Assembly: GCA_052266715.1 (NCBI GenBank)
Contig: JBQPRB010000011.1
From: Jeotgalibaca sp052266715
GTDB taxonomy: Bacteria > Bacillota > Bacilli > Lactobacillales > Aerococcaceae
Direction: 5' to 3' (one strand)
Length of the DNA stretch: 55,814 nucleotides
The notes beneath the pieces were generated by a model. The model was not told where the DNA came from. It made no database searches and saw only the letters and a program-made list of their open reading frames with translations. Position numbers and translations under genes: made by a program. Shown piece by piece: positions 1 through 7,343 of the stretch (position 1 is the first letter of the stretch; each line of letters opens with the position of its first letter).

Positions 1-1
1 C

Positions 2-220
2 TGTTTATATACCCTCTCTAATGGAGCAATTGAAGGCGTTAATAATAAAATCAAGAACATTAAACGTTCTGGGTTTGGTTACCGAAATTATAGTCACCTG
101 CGTGCGCGCATTCTCATCAGCTACCGCCTAACAGCCAGTCGTTTTGAACCGAAGGCGCTACGGCATAAAGATGAAGTGTATCGACAAGGAGAAAAAGAAA
201 AAGCCAAAGCGAAAAATTAA
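2..220 (+). CDS. ISL3-family transposase, C-terminal fragment
   Basis: This is the last 72 codons of a transposase whose start lies outside the window. The reading frame opens with SNGAIEGVNNKIKNIKRSGF, followed by GYRNYSHLRARILISYRL, the characteristic C-terminal block of ISL3-family DDE transposases. The tail is very basic (KEKAKAKN). An inverted-repeat end typical of this family follows about 20 bases after the stop codon, so the right end of the element looks intact. I cannot judge whether the missing 5' part is complete. Confidence 0.88.
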   Translation, partial: CLYTLSNGAIEGVNNKIKNIKRSGFGYRNYSHLRARILISYRLTASRFEPKALRHKDEVYRQGEKEKAKAKN

Positions 221-240
221 TTCTCGCTTTGACTTTTATA

Positions 241-270
241 GGGTCCACCAACACGATTTGACATAGAACC
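241..270 (+). repeat. Right inverted repeat (IRR) of the ISL3-family element
   Basis: Read on the minus strand from base 270 inward, the sequence starts GGTTCTATGTCAAATCGTGT and continues TTGGTGG. This GGxTCTxTG start is typical of ISL3-family ends. It matches the inverted repeat at the far right of the window (from base 55690) at about 18 of 26 positions. The outer boundary is inferred; the 8-bp target duplication would be bases 271-278, but its partner is not in the window. Confidence 0.7.
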
Positions 271-271
271 G

Positions 272-317
272 AAAAAAGCCAAAGTGACTGAAAATGTCAA
301 CTTTGGCTTTTTTTTAA
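272..317 (-). terminator. Bidirectional Rho-independent terminator, lexA / IS end
   Basis: An A-run, the arm GCCAAAGTGAC, a short loop, the partner GTCAACTTTGGC (one extra base) and a T-run form a hairpin flanked by A and T tracts on both sides. It terminates lexA on the minus strand and could stop read-through from the transposase on the plus strand. Confidence 0.8.
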
Positions 318-320
318 AAA

Positions 321-950
321 TTAATTAATATGGCTACGGTAGAGACCCACGACCTTACCCAAGATACGGACATCATCTAAAATGATGGGTGCCATCGAAT
401 CATTTTCCGGTTGTAGGCGGATATGGTCTTTTTCCTTGAAGAAACGTTTGCATGTTGCTTCGTCCTCATCAGTGATAGCTATAACTATTTCGCCATTCAC
501 AGCGCCATTTTGTTTCTTGACAATAACTGAATCGTTATTCAGGATACCGACCTTAATCATGCTATCCCCTCTGATGGTCAACATGAATAAATCATCGGAG
601 ATATTTTTGAAATCTGGAGGGATAGGGAAGAAGTCAGTTGCTTCTTCAACTGCTAAAATGGGTTCTCCGGCAGTTACAACGCCAAGTAAAGGCATTTGAT
701 CACTTTTTATACCTAATTTACTTAGACCGAGGTCAGTTACTTCAATCGCTCTTGGTTTTGTCGGATCCCTAAATATTAATCCCGCTTTTTCCAGACGTGA
801 CAGATGACCATGTACAGTAGAAGTTGATGATAAATCAACTGCATTTCCAATTTCTCTTACAGTAGGTGGATAGCCTTTCTCCTGGACTTGCGAATATATA
901 TAATTTAAAACTTGCATTTGGCGAGTATCCTTGCTTCCAGCCATAATCAC
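321..950 (-). CDS. lexA: LexA SOS repressor
   Basis: Transcriptional repressor of the SOS regulon, inactivated by RecA-stimulated self-cleavage. The 209-residue length fits the family. Residues 8-70 form the winged helix (QMQVLNYIYSQVQEKGYPPT, then the recognition helix around SSTSTVHGHL). The Ala94-Gly95 cleavage site lies in VVTAGEP, the catalytic serine is Ser130 in RGDSM, and the general-base lysine is Lys168 in ATCKRFF. The start is the GTG at 950, five bases after GGAG; the ATG two codons later sits too far from that site. A good promoter with an overlapping LexA box lies upstream, so the gene is very likely autoregulated. It is divergent from yneF; no yneA-like division inhibitor is present between them. 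Confidence 0.97.
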   Translation of the reverse strand: MIMAGSKDTRQMQVLNYIYSQVQEKGYPPTVREIGNAVDLSSTSTVHGHLSRLEKAGLIFRDPTKPRAIEVTDLGLSKLGIKSDQMPLLGVVTAGEPILAVEEATDFFPIPPDFKNISDDLFMLTIRGDSMIKVGILNNDSVIVKKQNGAVNGEIVIAITDEDEATCKRFFKEKDHIRLQPENDSMAPIILDDVRILGKVVGLYRSHIN

Positions 951-978
951 ATCATCTCCGTTATTTTTTATTAGGTTT

Positions 979-1018
979 ATTGTACCATAGCGAAAAAACT
1001 AAATCAAACAAACGTTCG
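979..1018 (-). promoter_or_regulatory. lexA promoter with overlapping LexA (SOS) box
   Basis: On the minus strand, TTGATT (1007-1002), a 17-bp spacer and TACAAT (984-979) form a near-consensus sigma-A promoter. The LexA box is bases 1005-1018, CAAACAAACGTTCG. It matches the Gram-positive consensus CGAACnnnnGTTCG at 9 of 10 fixed positions and overlaps the -35 element, the usual arrangement for autorepression. Confidence 0.85.
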
Positions 1019-1122
1019 GTCTCTGTTTGAATAAACAATTCGCACCCTCGTGACGTTAGACGTGAGTCGTTCAGATATATAAAAACACAGTTTCTATTTC
1101 TTTTTTATCTGAAATCTTGTAA

Positions 1123-1133
1123 TATAATATAAT
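1123..1133 (+). promoter_or_regulatory. Probable -10 region of yneF
   Basis: Two overlapping TATAAT hexamers (1123-1128 and 1128-1133) lie about 30 bases before the AAGGAGGAG ribosome binding site. No convincing -35 hexamer is visible in the T-rich stretch upstream. Confidence 0.5.
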
Positions 1134-1163
1134 GAACAGTTTCTTAAAGAAGGAGGAGATTAA

Positions 1164-1406
1164 ATGACTACTGGAGCTTGGATATTTATTGTTATAATAG
1201 GAATCCTTCTAGGCGCAGTTGGCGGATTTTTCTTGGCACGTCGTTATATGATGAATTATTTCCAAGAAAACCCACCAATTTCTGAAGATATGCTACGTGG
1301 CATGATGATGCAAATGGGCCAAAAACCATCAGAACGTAAAGTTAAGCAAATCATGGCATCAATGAAAGCACAATCTAAATCAACAAACAAAAAGAATAAA
1401 AAATAA
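1164..1406 (+). CDS. yneF: YneF family (UPF0154) small membrane protein
   Basis: An 80-residue protein with one N-terminal transmembrane segment (about residues 6-26, IFIVIIGILLGAVGGFFLA) followed by a charged cytoplasmic region. The block FQENPPISEDMLRGMMMQMG and the motif GQKPSERKVKQIM are diagnostic of the UPF0154/YneF family, whose function is unknown. The AAGGAGGAG ribosome binding site is ideal. The lysine-rich tail (KSTNKKNKK) is usual. A monocistronic unit is likely, since it has its own -10 region and a terminator directly after the stop. Confidence 0.93.
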   Translation: MTTGAWIFIVIIGILLGAVGGFFLARRYMMNYFQENPPISEDMLRGMMMQMGQKPSERKVKQIMASMKAQSKSTNKKNKK

Positions 1407-1410
1407 TTTC

Positions 1411-1445
1411 AAAAAAGAAGTGATGGAACCCATCACTTCTTTTTA
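1411..1445 (+). terminator. Bidirectional terminator between yneF and the acyltransferase
   Basis: Perfect 10-bp stem GAAGTGATGG / CCATCACTTC with a 3-base loop, preceded by A6 and followed by T5, so it works in both directions. The stop codon of the convergent acyltransferase gene lies inside the right arm. Confidence 0.92.
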
Positions 1446-2053
1446 TATTCGTGCTTAAATTGTGGATTGATTTTCTTGTCCAGGGTTTCAAATGCTTTTT
1501 CTAGCTGATTATCTATTTCAGCCATTTGCTCTTTTGAAAGCCTGCCTTCCGGAATGTGAATCGGTTCAGCAAAACGGACATATGCCTTTTGGCGGGAGAT
1601 AAGTTGCCCGAATGTAAATGGTCCTTGGTAAACAACTGGCACTATCGGAACTTTGGCCAAACGGGCAATGGTTGCTGTACCACCTTTAACTTCAGAATCA
1701 TAGCGTGTGCCTGTAGAGAAAATAAAAAAGTTTAATTTTCCTTCTTTCAGGACTGATACTGGATGCTTTATAGCGCTTGGACCAGGATTTTCCCGGTCAA
1801 CTGGAAAAGCATGCATTTTCCTCAAAAATTTATCGGCAAACTTATTTTTGAATAGCTCTTTTTTGGCCATCGTCGTATATTTATGAGGAAAGGCGGCAAT
1901 GGCAATAAATACTGGATCCAACCAACTGCGGTGGGGTGCTGCTAAAACATAAGTGCGGTCGCTAGGTAAATTTTCGTTATTTTGAACATGGATCCGACCA
2001 TTTAATATTAAAAGTATAAATTTAACGATATGAATGACAGTGTTATAAAACAT
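1433..2053 (-). CDS. plsC: PlsC-like 1-acylglycerol-3-phosphate acyltransferase
   Basis: Membrane-associated acyltransferase of the PlsC family, expected to acylate lysophosphatidate in phospholipid synthesis. The 206-residue length is normal for short Gram-positive members. An N-terminal hydrophobic helix (residues 5-18) is followed by the catalytic HX4D motif, His41-Asp46 in APHRSWLDP. The third motif, normally FPEGTR, reads FSTGTR (residues 112-117), so the usual Glu is Thr. The fourth motif VPIVPVVY is intact. The TTTGGAGG ribosome binding site supports the start. It stands alone, convergent with yneF. The altered third motif could mean a different acyl acceptor; the substrate is inferred. 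Confidence 0.85.
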   Translation of the reverse strand: MFYNTVIHIVKFILLILNGRIHVQNNENLPSDRTYVLAAPHRSWLDPVFIAIAAFPHKYTTMAKKELFKNKFADKFLRKMHAFPVDRENPGPSAIKHPVSVLKEGKLNFFIFSTGTRYDSEVKGGTATIARLAKVPIVPVVYQGPFTFGQLISRQKAYVRFAEPIHIPEGRLSKEQMAEIDNQLEKAFETLDKKINPQFKHEYKKK

Positions 2054-2356
2054 CAGGGAATACCTCCAAAATTAATGAATTGTTTCTAGTATGCGCTATT
2101 TAACTGTGTATTTCAAGACAGAATAATGGTGCTTTTTCGACAAGGGAATTAACACCCGAATATTCATCATAAAAAAATAATATTTTCGCTAAGATATTGC
2201 TTGCATTTTTTTATGGACCTTGTATAATTGATTACGGTGCTTAAGCACTAAATTTCACACCTTAGTTGATATGAGAGTGGGTGCTTCTCACGGGAGTCAC
2301 TTTTTTAGGAGATACTAGGGGAGGAAAAATAAAAACCAAAATGGAGGAAACAAATC
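2054..2356 (+). promoter_or_regulatory. rpsB promoter and structured 5' leader
   Basis: TTGCAT (2201-2206), a 16-bp spacer and TATAAT (2223-2228) make a strong promoter. The RNA would begin near 2235 with a small hairpin GTGCTTAAGCAC (2237-2248). About 100 bases of leader follow, including a dyad of AGTG (2275) with CACT just before T6 (2301-2306), then the rpsB ribosome binding site ATGGAGG. Long leaders before ribosomal protein genes often bind the product, but I do not recognise a known S2 leader family. Bases 2054-2190 show nothing else. Confidence 0.6.
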
Positions 2357-3139
2357 ATGGCAGTTATCTCAATGAAACAATTGCTTGAAGCAGGTGTTCA
2401 CTTCGGTCACCAGACACGTCGTTGGAACCCAAAAATGAAACAATATATCTTTACAGAAAGAAACGGAATCTACATCATTGACTTACAAAAGACAGTGAAA
2501 TTGGTAGACAATGCTTACAATTATATGCGTAATGTTGCTGAAGACGGCGGCGTTGCTCTTTTCGTAGGTACTAAAAAACAAGCGCAAGATTCAATTAAAG
2601 ACGAAGCTATCCGTTCTGGTCAATACTTCGTTAACCACCGTTGGTTAGGTGGAACTTTGACTAACTGGGATACAATCCAAAAACGTATCAAACGTTTGAA
2701 AGCTATTGAAAAAATGGCTGAAGACGGAACTTTCGACGTACTTCCTAAAAAAGAAGTAGGTATCTTGGTTAAAGAACAAGAACGTCTAGAAAAATTCTTG
2801 GGTGGTATTAAAGATATGCCAAGAATCCCAGATGTAATGTTCATCGTTGACCCAAGAAAAGAAAGAATTGCTGTTCAAGAAGCTCATAAATTGAACATTC
2901 CTATTGTTGCTATGGTTGATACAAACTGTGATCCAGATGAAATTGATGTTGTTATCCCATCTAACGACGATGCAATTCGTGCAGTTAAATTAATTACTGC
3001 TAAGATGGCTGATGCTTTCATCGAAGGTAATCAAGGTGCAGACCAAGAAGTAGAAGAAGCATTTGCTTCTAAAGCTGATGAAGCAACTTCATTAGAAGAA
3101 ATCGTAGAAGTTGTTGAAGGCGACAACGCTAACGCTTAA
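2357..3139 (+). CDS. rpsB: 30S ribosomal protein S2
   Basis: Component of the small ribosomal subunit that helps hold S1/mRNA contacts. The 260 residues start with the family signature MAVISMKQLLEAGVHFGHQT and contain RRWNPKMKQYIF, VNHRWLGGTLTNW and IVDTN-type blocks. The C-terminal acidic extension (about residues 225-260) is common in Lactobacillales. An ATGGAGG ribosome binding site supports the start. It is the first gene of an rpsB-tsf-pyrH-frr cluster, and codon use is that of a highly expressed gene. Confidence 0.98.
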   Translation: MAVISMKQLLEAGVHFGHQTRRWNPKMKQYIFTERNGIYIIDLQKTVKLVDNAYNYMRNVAEDGGVALFVGTKKQAQDSIKDEAIRSGQYFVNHRWLGGTLTNWDTIQKRIKRLKAIEKMAEDGTFDVLPKKEVGILVKEQERLEKFLGGIKDMPRIPDVMFIVDPRKERIAVQEAHKLNIPIVAMVDTNCDPDEIDVVIPSNDDAIRAVKLITAKMADAFIEGNQGADQEVEEAFASKADEATSLEEIVEVVEGDNANA

Positions 3140-3173
3140 GCCTTTTAACGATTTAACAAGATGAAACCAAATG

Positions 3174-3242
3174 GCTGTCTCATAAATAAGAAAGATATTG
3201 CAGCAAAAGCCAGCATCTCTCTATTTTTGGGACAGCTTTTTA
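3174..3242 (+). terminator. Long hairpin with T-run between rpsB and tsf
   Basis: GCTGTC (3174-3179) pairs with GACAGC (3231-3236). The intervening 51 bases can add AAATA/TATTT, AGAT/ATCT and GC pairs, giving one long interrupted stem followed by TTTTTA. It looks like a partial terminator or RNA-processing site that lowers or separates tsf from rpsB expression. Confidence 0.6.
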
Positions 3243-3276
3243 TATGAAAACACATATAACAGGAGGAACTTATAAA

Positions 3277-4155
3277 ATGGCACAAATATCTGCAAAATTA
3301 GTTAAAGAATTACGTGATATGACTGGCGTTGGTATGATGGACGCTAAAAGAGCTCTAGTTGCTGTTGAAGGCGACATGGAAGCAGCAGTAGATTACCTGC
3401 GTGAAAACGGATTGGCAAAAGCTGCTAAAAAAGCGGACCGCATTGCGGCTGAAGGTTTGACAAACGTTGCAGTTAACGGTAACACAGCTGTTATTGTTGA
3501 AATCAATGCTGAAACAGACTTCGTAGCTAAAAACGACCAATTCCAAGGTTTGGTTAAATCTGTAACTGAATTGTTGGCAGCTAACAAACCGGCTGATGTA
3601 GAAGCAGCTTTAGCTCTACCTACTGAAGAAGGCACATTGAATGAAACAATCCAAACAGCGACAACAAAAATCGGAGAAAAAATCTCTCTACGTCGTTTTG
3701 AAATCGTTGAAAAAACTGATTCTCAAGCATTTGGCGCTTACCTACACCAAGGTGGACGTATTTCTGTATTGACAGTAGTTGAAGGTGCAGACGAAGAAAC
3801 AGCTAAAGATGTTGCGATGCACGTAGCTGCTATCAACCCTAAATATGTATCTCGTGATCAAGTTCCTGCAGAAGAAATCGAGCATGAAAAGAAAGTTCTT
3901 ACAGAACAAGCTTTGAATGAAGGCAAACCAGCTAACATCGTTGAAAAAATGATTGTTGGACGTTTGAACAAATTCTTGGCTGAAATTTCATTAAACGACC
4001 AACCATTTGTTAAAGATCCAGATGCTACTGTAGCAAAATTTGTTGAATCTAAAAATGGTTCTGTATTGTCATTCATTCGTTTCGAAGTAGGCGAAGGTCT
4101 AGAGAAACGTCAAGAAAACTTTGCAGAAGAAGTAATGAGCCAAATTAAAAAATAA
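3277..4155 (+). CDS. tsf: Elongation factor Ts
   Basis: Guanine-nucleotide exchange factor for EF-Tu. I start it at the ATG at 3277 (MAQISAKLVKELRDMTGVGM), seven bases after AGGAGGAAC; an in-frame ATG at 3244 has no ribosome binding site. The product is 292 residues. The N-terminal UBA-like domain carries RDMTGVGMMDAKRAL, and the exchange loop TDFVAKNDQF is intact. It lies downstream of rpsB as in nearly all bacteria, with a long hairpin between them. Confidence 0.97.
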   Translation: MAQISAKLVKELRDMTGVGMMDAKRALVAVEGDMEAAVDYLRENGLAKAAKKADRIAAEGLTNVAVNGNTAVIVEINAETDFVAKNDQFQGLVKSVTELLAANKPADVEAALALPTEEGTLNETIQTATTKIGEKISLRRFEIVEKTDSQAFGAYLHQGGRISVLTVVEGADEETAKDVAMHVAAINPKYVSRDQVPAEEIEHEKKVLTEQALNEGKPANIVEKMIVGRLNKFLAEISLNDQPFVKDPDATVAKFVESKNGSVLSFIRFEVGEGLEKRQENFAEEVMSQIKK

Positions 4156-4169
4156 TGGTCTTTATGAGT

Positions 4170-4193
4170 AGCCTGGGGCAAATGTCTCAGGCT
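4170..4193 (+). terminator. Weak hairpin after tsf
   Basis: AGCCTGGG pairs with CTCAGGCT (8 bp, one G-T) around an 8-base loop. The following bases are CTCTCAATAT rather than a T-run, so it is at most a leaky terminator or an mRNA stabiliser. Confidence 0.4.
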
Positions 4194-4251
4194 CTCTCAA
4201 TATATAGTTGGAAAAAGATTTCTGAACTTATCAATGGAGGATAGAATTATC

Positions 4252-4977
4252 ATGGGTCAACCAAAATATAAACGCGTCATTTTAAAGTTAAGCGGTGAAG
4301 CCTTGGCCGGTGAGTTAGGTTTCGGAATCAATCCACCGGTTATCAAAGAGATGGTTAAAGAAATCAAGGAAATTCATAAACTTGGTATCGAAATCGCAAT
4401 TATCGTCGGTGGTGGAAATATCTGGCGTGGCACTACAGGTGCTGAAATGGGTATGGAACGCGCACAAGCTGATTATATGGGGATGTTGGCGACGGTAATG
4501 AACTCGTTGGCACTACAAGATGTACTTGAAAATGAAGGTGTTCCTACACGTGTACAAACTTCAATTGAAATGCGTCAAGTAGCAGAACCATATATCCGTA
4601 GAAAAGCAATGCGCCATTTGGAAAAAGGTAGAGTTGTTATTTTTGCAGGTGGAACGGGCAATCCATATTTTTCAACAGATACTACAGCTGCTTTACGTGC
4701 AGCAGAAATTGACGCTGATGTCATCTTGATGGCCAAAAATAACGTGGATGGCGTTTATTCAGCTGATCCAAGAAAAGATGAGAATGCAGTCAAATTTACT
4801 GAGTTAACTCATTTGGATGTTATTTCAAAAGGTTTACAAGTAATGGATTCAACTGCAAGTTCATTGAGCATGGATAATGATATTCCTTTAGTTGTCTTTA
4901 ATATGAATGTACCAGGCAATATTCTTCGTGTTATAATGGGCGAAGAGATTGGCACAACTGTTAGGGGGAATAAATAG
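4252..4977 (+). CDS. pyrH: UMP kinase
   Basis: Phosphorylates UMP to UDP in pyrimidine supply; bacterial UMP kinases belong to the amino-acid kinase fold. The start at 4252 (MGQPKYKRVILKLSGEAL) follows GGAGG at an 11-base spacing; the ATG six codons earlier overlaps that site. The 241 residues contain KLSGEAL, IVGGGNIWRG and the substrate block TGNPYFSTDTTAALRA. It is followed by frr after two bases, so the two are co-transcribed. Confidence 0.97.
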   Translation: MGQPKYKRVILKLSGEALAGELGFGINPPVIKEMVKEIKEIHKLGIEIAIIVGGGNIWRGTTGAEMGMERAQADYMGMLATVMNSLALQDVLENEGVPTRVQTSIEMRQVAEPYIRRKAMRHLEKGRVVIFAGGTGNPYFSTDTTAALRAAEIDADVILMAKNNVDGVYSADPRKDENAVKFTELTHLDVISKGLQVMDSTASSLSMDNDIPLVVFNMNVPGNILRVIMGEEIGTTVRGNK

Positions 4978-4979
4978 TC

Positions 4980-5534
4980 ATGAAAGATATTTTAAATAAT
5001 GCATCTGATCGGATGAAAAAAGCAGAAGCATCACTAGAACGTGAACTGGGTTCAATTCGTGCCGGCGTTGCTAATGCTAGCCTTTTGGATCGGATTGAAG
5101 TTGAATATTATGGTGCTCCAACACCAGTTAATCAACTTGCATCCGTGAATGTTCCGGAAGCCAGAATGTTAACCATCACACCATACGATAAATCAGTTTT
5201 ATCTGATATCGAACGTGCAATTTACCAAAGCGATTTGGGAATCAGCCCAACGAATGATGGCACATTGATTCGTTTGGTTATTCCTGCATTGACTGAAGAA
5301 AGAAGAAAAGAACTAGCTAAGCTCGTAGGGAAAAATAGCGAGAATGCTAAAATTGCTGTGCGTAATATTCGTCGTGATGCTATTGACGCTTTGAAAAAAG
5401 CTGAAAAAAGTGGCGATATTACTGAGGATGAGCTACACACTCATGAGAAAAAGGTTCAAGAATTGACGGATGCAAGTACGAAACGTATTGACGAAATTGC
5501 AGCTAACAAGGAAAAAGAATTGTTAGATAAATAA
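4980..5534 (+). CDS. frr: Ribosome recycling factor
   Basis: With EF-G, splits post-termination ribosomes. The 184-residue product has the standard coiled-coil domain: the motif LGSIRAGVANASLLDRIEVEYYGAPTPV is present across residues 24-51, and LTEERRKELAKLVGK is near 112. It starts two bases after the pyrH stop, with a GGGGG ribosome binding site inside the end of pyrH. A strong terminator follows. Confidence 0.97.
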   Translation: MKDILNNASDRMKKAEASLERELGSIRAGVANASLLDRIEVEYYGAPTPVNQLASVNVPEARMLTITPYDKSVLSDIERAIYQSDLGISPTNDGTLIRLVIPALTEERRKELAKLVGKNSENAKIAVRNIRRDAIDALKKAEKSGDITEDELHTHEKKVQELTDASTKRIDEIAANKEKELLDK

Positions 5535-5544
5535 CCTCGAGCCT

Positions 5545-5574
5545 AAAGCCTGGTCTAAAACCAGGCTTTTTTCT
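5545..5574 (+). terminator. Terminator of the rpsB-tsf-pyrH-frr cluster
   Basis: Perfect 10-bp stem AAAGCCTGGT / ACCAGGCTTT with a 5-base loop and a T-run. Confidence 0.93.
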
Positions 5575-5705
5575 TTGGATTTATCATTTATGGTGTTGAT
5601 AGGTATTTTTATCGGAAATCCCGAAGGTAGTTCCTTCACCAACTCCAAACAACCAAAAACCTTTTCTTAGTGACACAATTTAAGGAACAAATAATATATT
5701 CTTGG

Positions 5706-5734
5706 TTGGTAAACAGGTGATTGTTTGCTAAAAT
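5706..5734 (+). promoter_or_regulatory. uppS promoter
   Basis: TTGGTA (5706-5711), a 17-bp spacer and TAAAAT (5729-5734), 37 bases before the uppS start. It begins a uppS-cdsA-rseP unit. Confidence 0.75.
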
Positions 5735-5770
5735 GAAATGAGTTAACTAGTTGAAAGTAGGTACAGAGAT

Positions 5771-6523
5771 ATGGCTTTTTTTGAAAAAAAGAAAACCTAC
5801 CCGTTTGATAAAGAAGGGTTAATTCCTTCCCATATAGCTATCATCATGGATGGCAATGGCAGATGGGCAAAAAAACGTATGATGCCGCGAGTATTTGGGC
5901 ACAAAGAGGGAATGAATACTGTAAAAAAAATTGCCCTACATGCGGATAAACTTGGCGTTAAGGTTTTGACACTATATGCTTTTTCGACCGAAAATTGGAA
6001 ACGTCCCGAGGAAGAAGTATCCTTCCTGATGAACTTGCCAATTGACTTCTTCGATGTTTTTATGCCGGAATTAATTGAAAATAATATTCGGGTGAATGCA
6101 ATTGGGTGGGGGGAACAACTACCGGCAAGTACTAAAGAAAAGGTCATGCAGGCCGTTGATCAGACTAAAGACAACACCGGTATGATCTTAAACTTCGCTT
6201 TAAATTACGGCTCTCGTCAAGAAATTACACAAGTGGTAAAGAAAGCAGCTGAAAAAGTATCATCAAAGGAAATAGACTTGGATGATATTACTGAAGATTA
6301 CATCTCTAATGAATTGTTTACGGGGCAGCTTGGGGAAAATCGTGATCCCGAACTCATGATTAGAACAAGTGGTGAAGTGCGAATCAGTAACTTTCTTCTT
6401 TGGCAGATTGCTTATAGTGAATTGTACTTTACGGAAGAATTTTGGCCCGATTTTACTGCTGAATCCCTAGAAAAAGCTATAGCAGATTATCAACATCGCC
6501 ATCGCCGTTATGGCGGATTGTGA
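5771..6523 (+). CDS. uppS: Undecaprenyl diphosphate synthase
   Basis: Cis-prenyltransferase that makes the C55 lipid carrier for cell-wall synthesis. The 250 residues carry the catalytic Asp27 in IAIIMDGNGRWAKKR, the STENWKRP block, and the C-terminal signature RTSGEVRISNFLLWQIAYSE with ELYFTEEFWPDF. It is cytosolic and membrane-associated. The stop overlaps the region just before cdsA, so the two are translationally linked. Confidence 0.97.
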   Translation: MAFFEKKKTYPFDKEGLIPSHIAIIMDGNGRWAKKRMMPRVFGHKEGMNTVKKIALHADKLGVKVLTLYAFSTENWKRPEEEVSFLMNLPIDFFDVFMPELIENNIRVNAIGWGEQLPASTKEKVMQAVDQTKDNTGMILNFALNYGSRQEITQVVKKAAEKVSSKEIDLDDITEDYISNELFTGQLGENRDPELMIRTSGEVRISNFLLWQIAYSELYFTEEFWPDFTAESLEKAIADYQHRHRRYGGL

Positions 6524-6531
6524 GGTGGAAT

Positions 6532-7326
6532 ATGAAAACTAGAGTTATTACTGCATTAATGGCTTTTGTAATTTTTATACCTATTGTTTGGTATGGTTCG
6601 TGGCCGCTTCTGATCGGTACCCTGATTTTGGGTATTATAGGGCTGTCTGAAATATTTTCAATGAAAAAAATTCCATTTTTCAGTTTGATAGGATTATTTA
6701 CGACCTTCATTACTATTTTGATTATGCTACCGACAGAATATTTAACGTTTATGTTGGATGGTCTCGGTATTTGGCATGTATATTTTGTTTATGCCATGTC
6801 TTTGTTGGTCATGACTGTTTTATCAAACAATACTTTTACATTTGATGATGCCGGGGTATTCTTGTTATCATCATTGTATATTGGAACGGGATTCCATTAT
6901 TTTTATGAAACGGCTAAGATTGGATTTCTGATGGTGATGTTCGTGATGTCCATTATTTGGGCAACAGATATTGGTGCTTATTTGATAGGCATGCGTTTCG
7001 GAAAAAATAAGTTAGCACCTATTATCAGTCCCAACAAATCCATTGAAGGAGCAATAGGTGGTGTTGTTACTGCCGTTCTTGTTTCATTAATTTTCATTCA
7101 ATTTTATAATCCATTAAATTTTTCAGTCCCTATTGTTATCTTGATTGCTGTCCTTTTATCAATTGTAGGACAATTAGGCGACTTAACTGAATCAGCTTAT
7201 AAACGGTATTTCGGTGTCAAAGACTCCGGTAAAATATTACCAGGACATGGCGGAATTTTAGACCGATTTGACAGTACATTGTTTGTAATGCCACTGTTCC
7301 AGATTATTCTGCATTTCGTTCACTGA
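6532..7326 (+). CDS. cdsA: Phosphatidate cytidylyltransferase
   Basis: Makes CDP-diacylglycerol from CTP and phosphatidate, the branch point for anionic phospholipids. I start at the ATG at 6532 (MKTRVITALMAF), six bases after GAGG; a GTG at 6520 lies before that site. The 264-residue protein is polytopic, with about eight hydrophobic segments. Its C-terminal end carries the family signature VKDSGKILPGHGGILDRFDS. No dxr lies between cdsA and rseP, as expected for an organism using the mevalonate route. Confidence 0.96.
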   Translation: MKTRVITALMAFVIFIPIVWYGSWPLLIGTLILGIIGLSEIFSMKKIPFFSLIGLFTTFITILIMLPTEYLTFMLDGLGIWHVYFVYAMSLLVMTVLSNNTFTFDDAGVFLLSSLYIGTGFHYFYETAKIGFLMVMFVMSIIWATDIGAYLIGMRFGKNKLAPIISPNKSIEGAIGGVVTAVLVSLIFIQFYNPLNFSVPIVILIAVLLSIVGQLGDLTESAYKRYFGVKDSGKILPGHGGILDRFDSTLFVMPLFQIILHFVH

Positions 7327-7343
7327 GCTTAGATAGATAGGAT

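Noticed and set aside
382..699. Plus-strand frame opposite lexA
   Set aside because: Shadow of lexA, whose domains and catalytic residues are complete on the minus strand.
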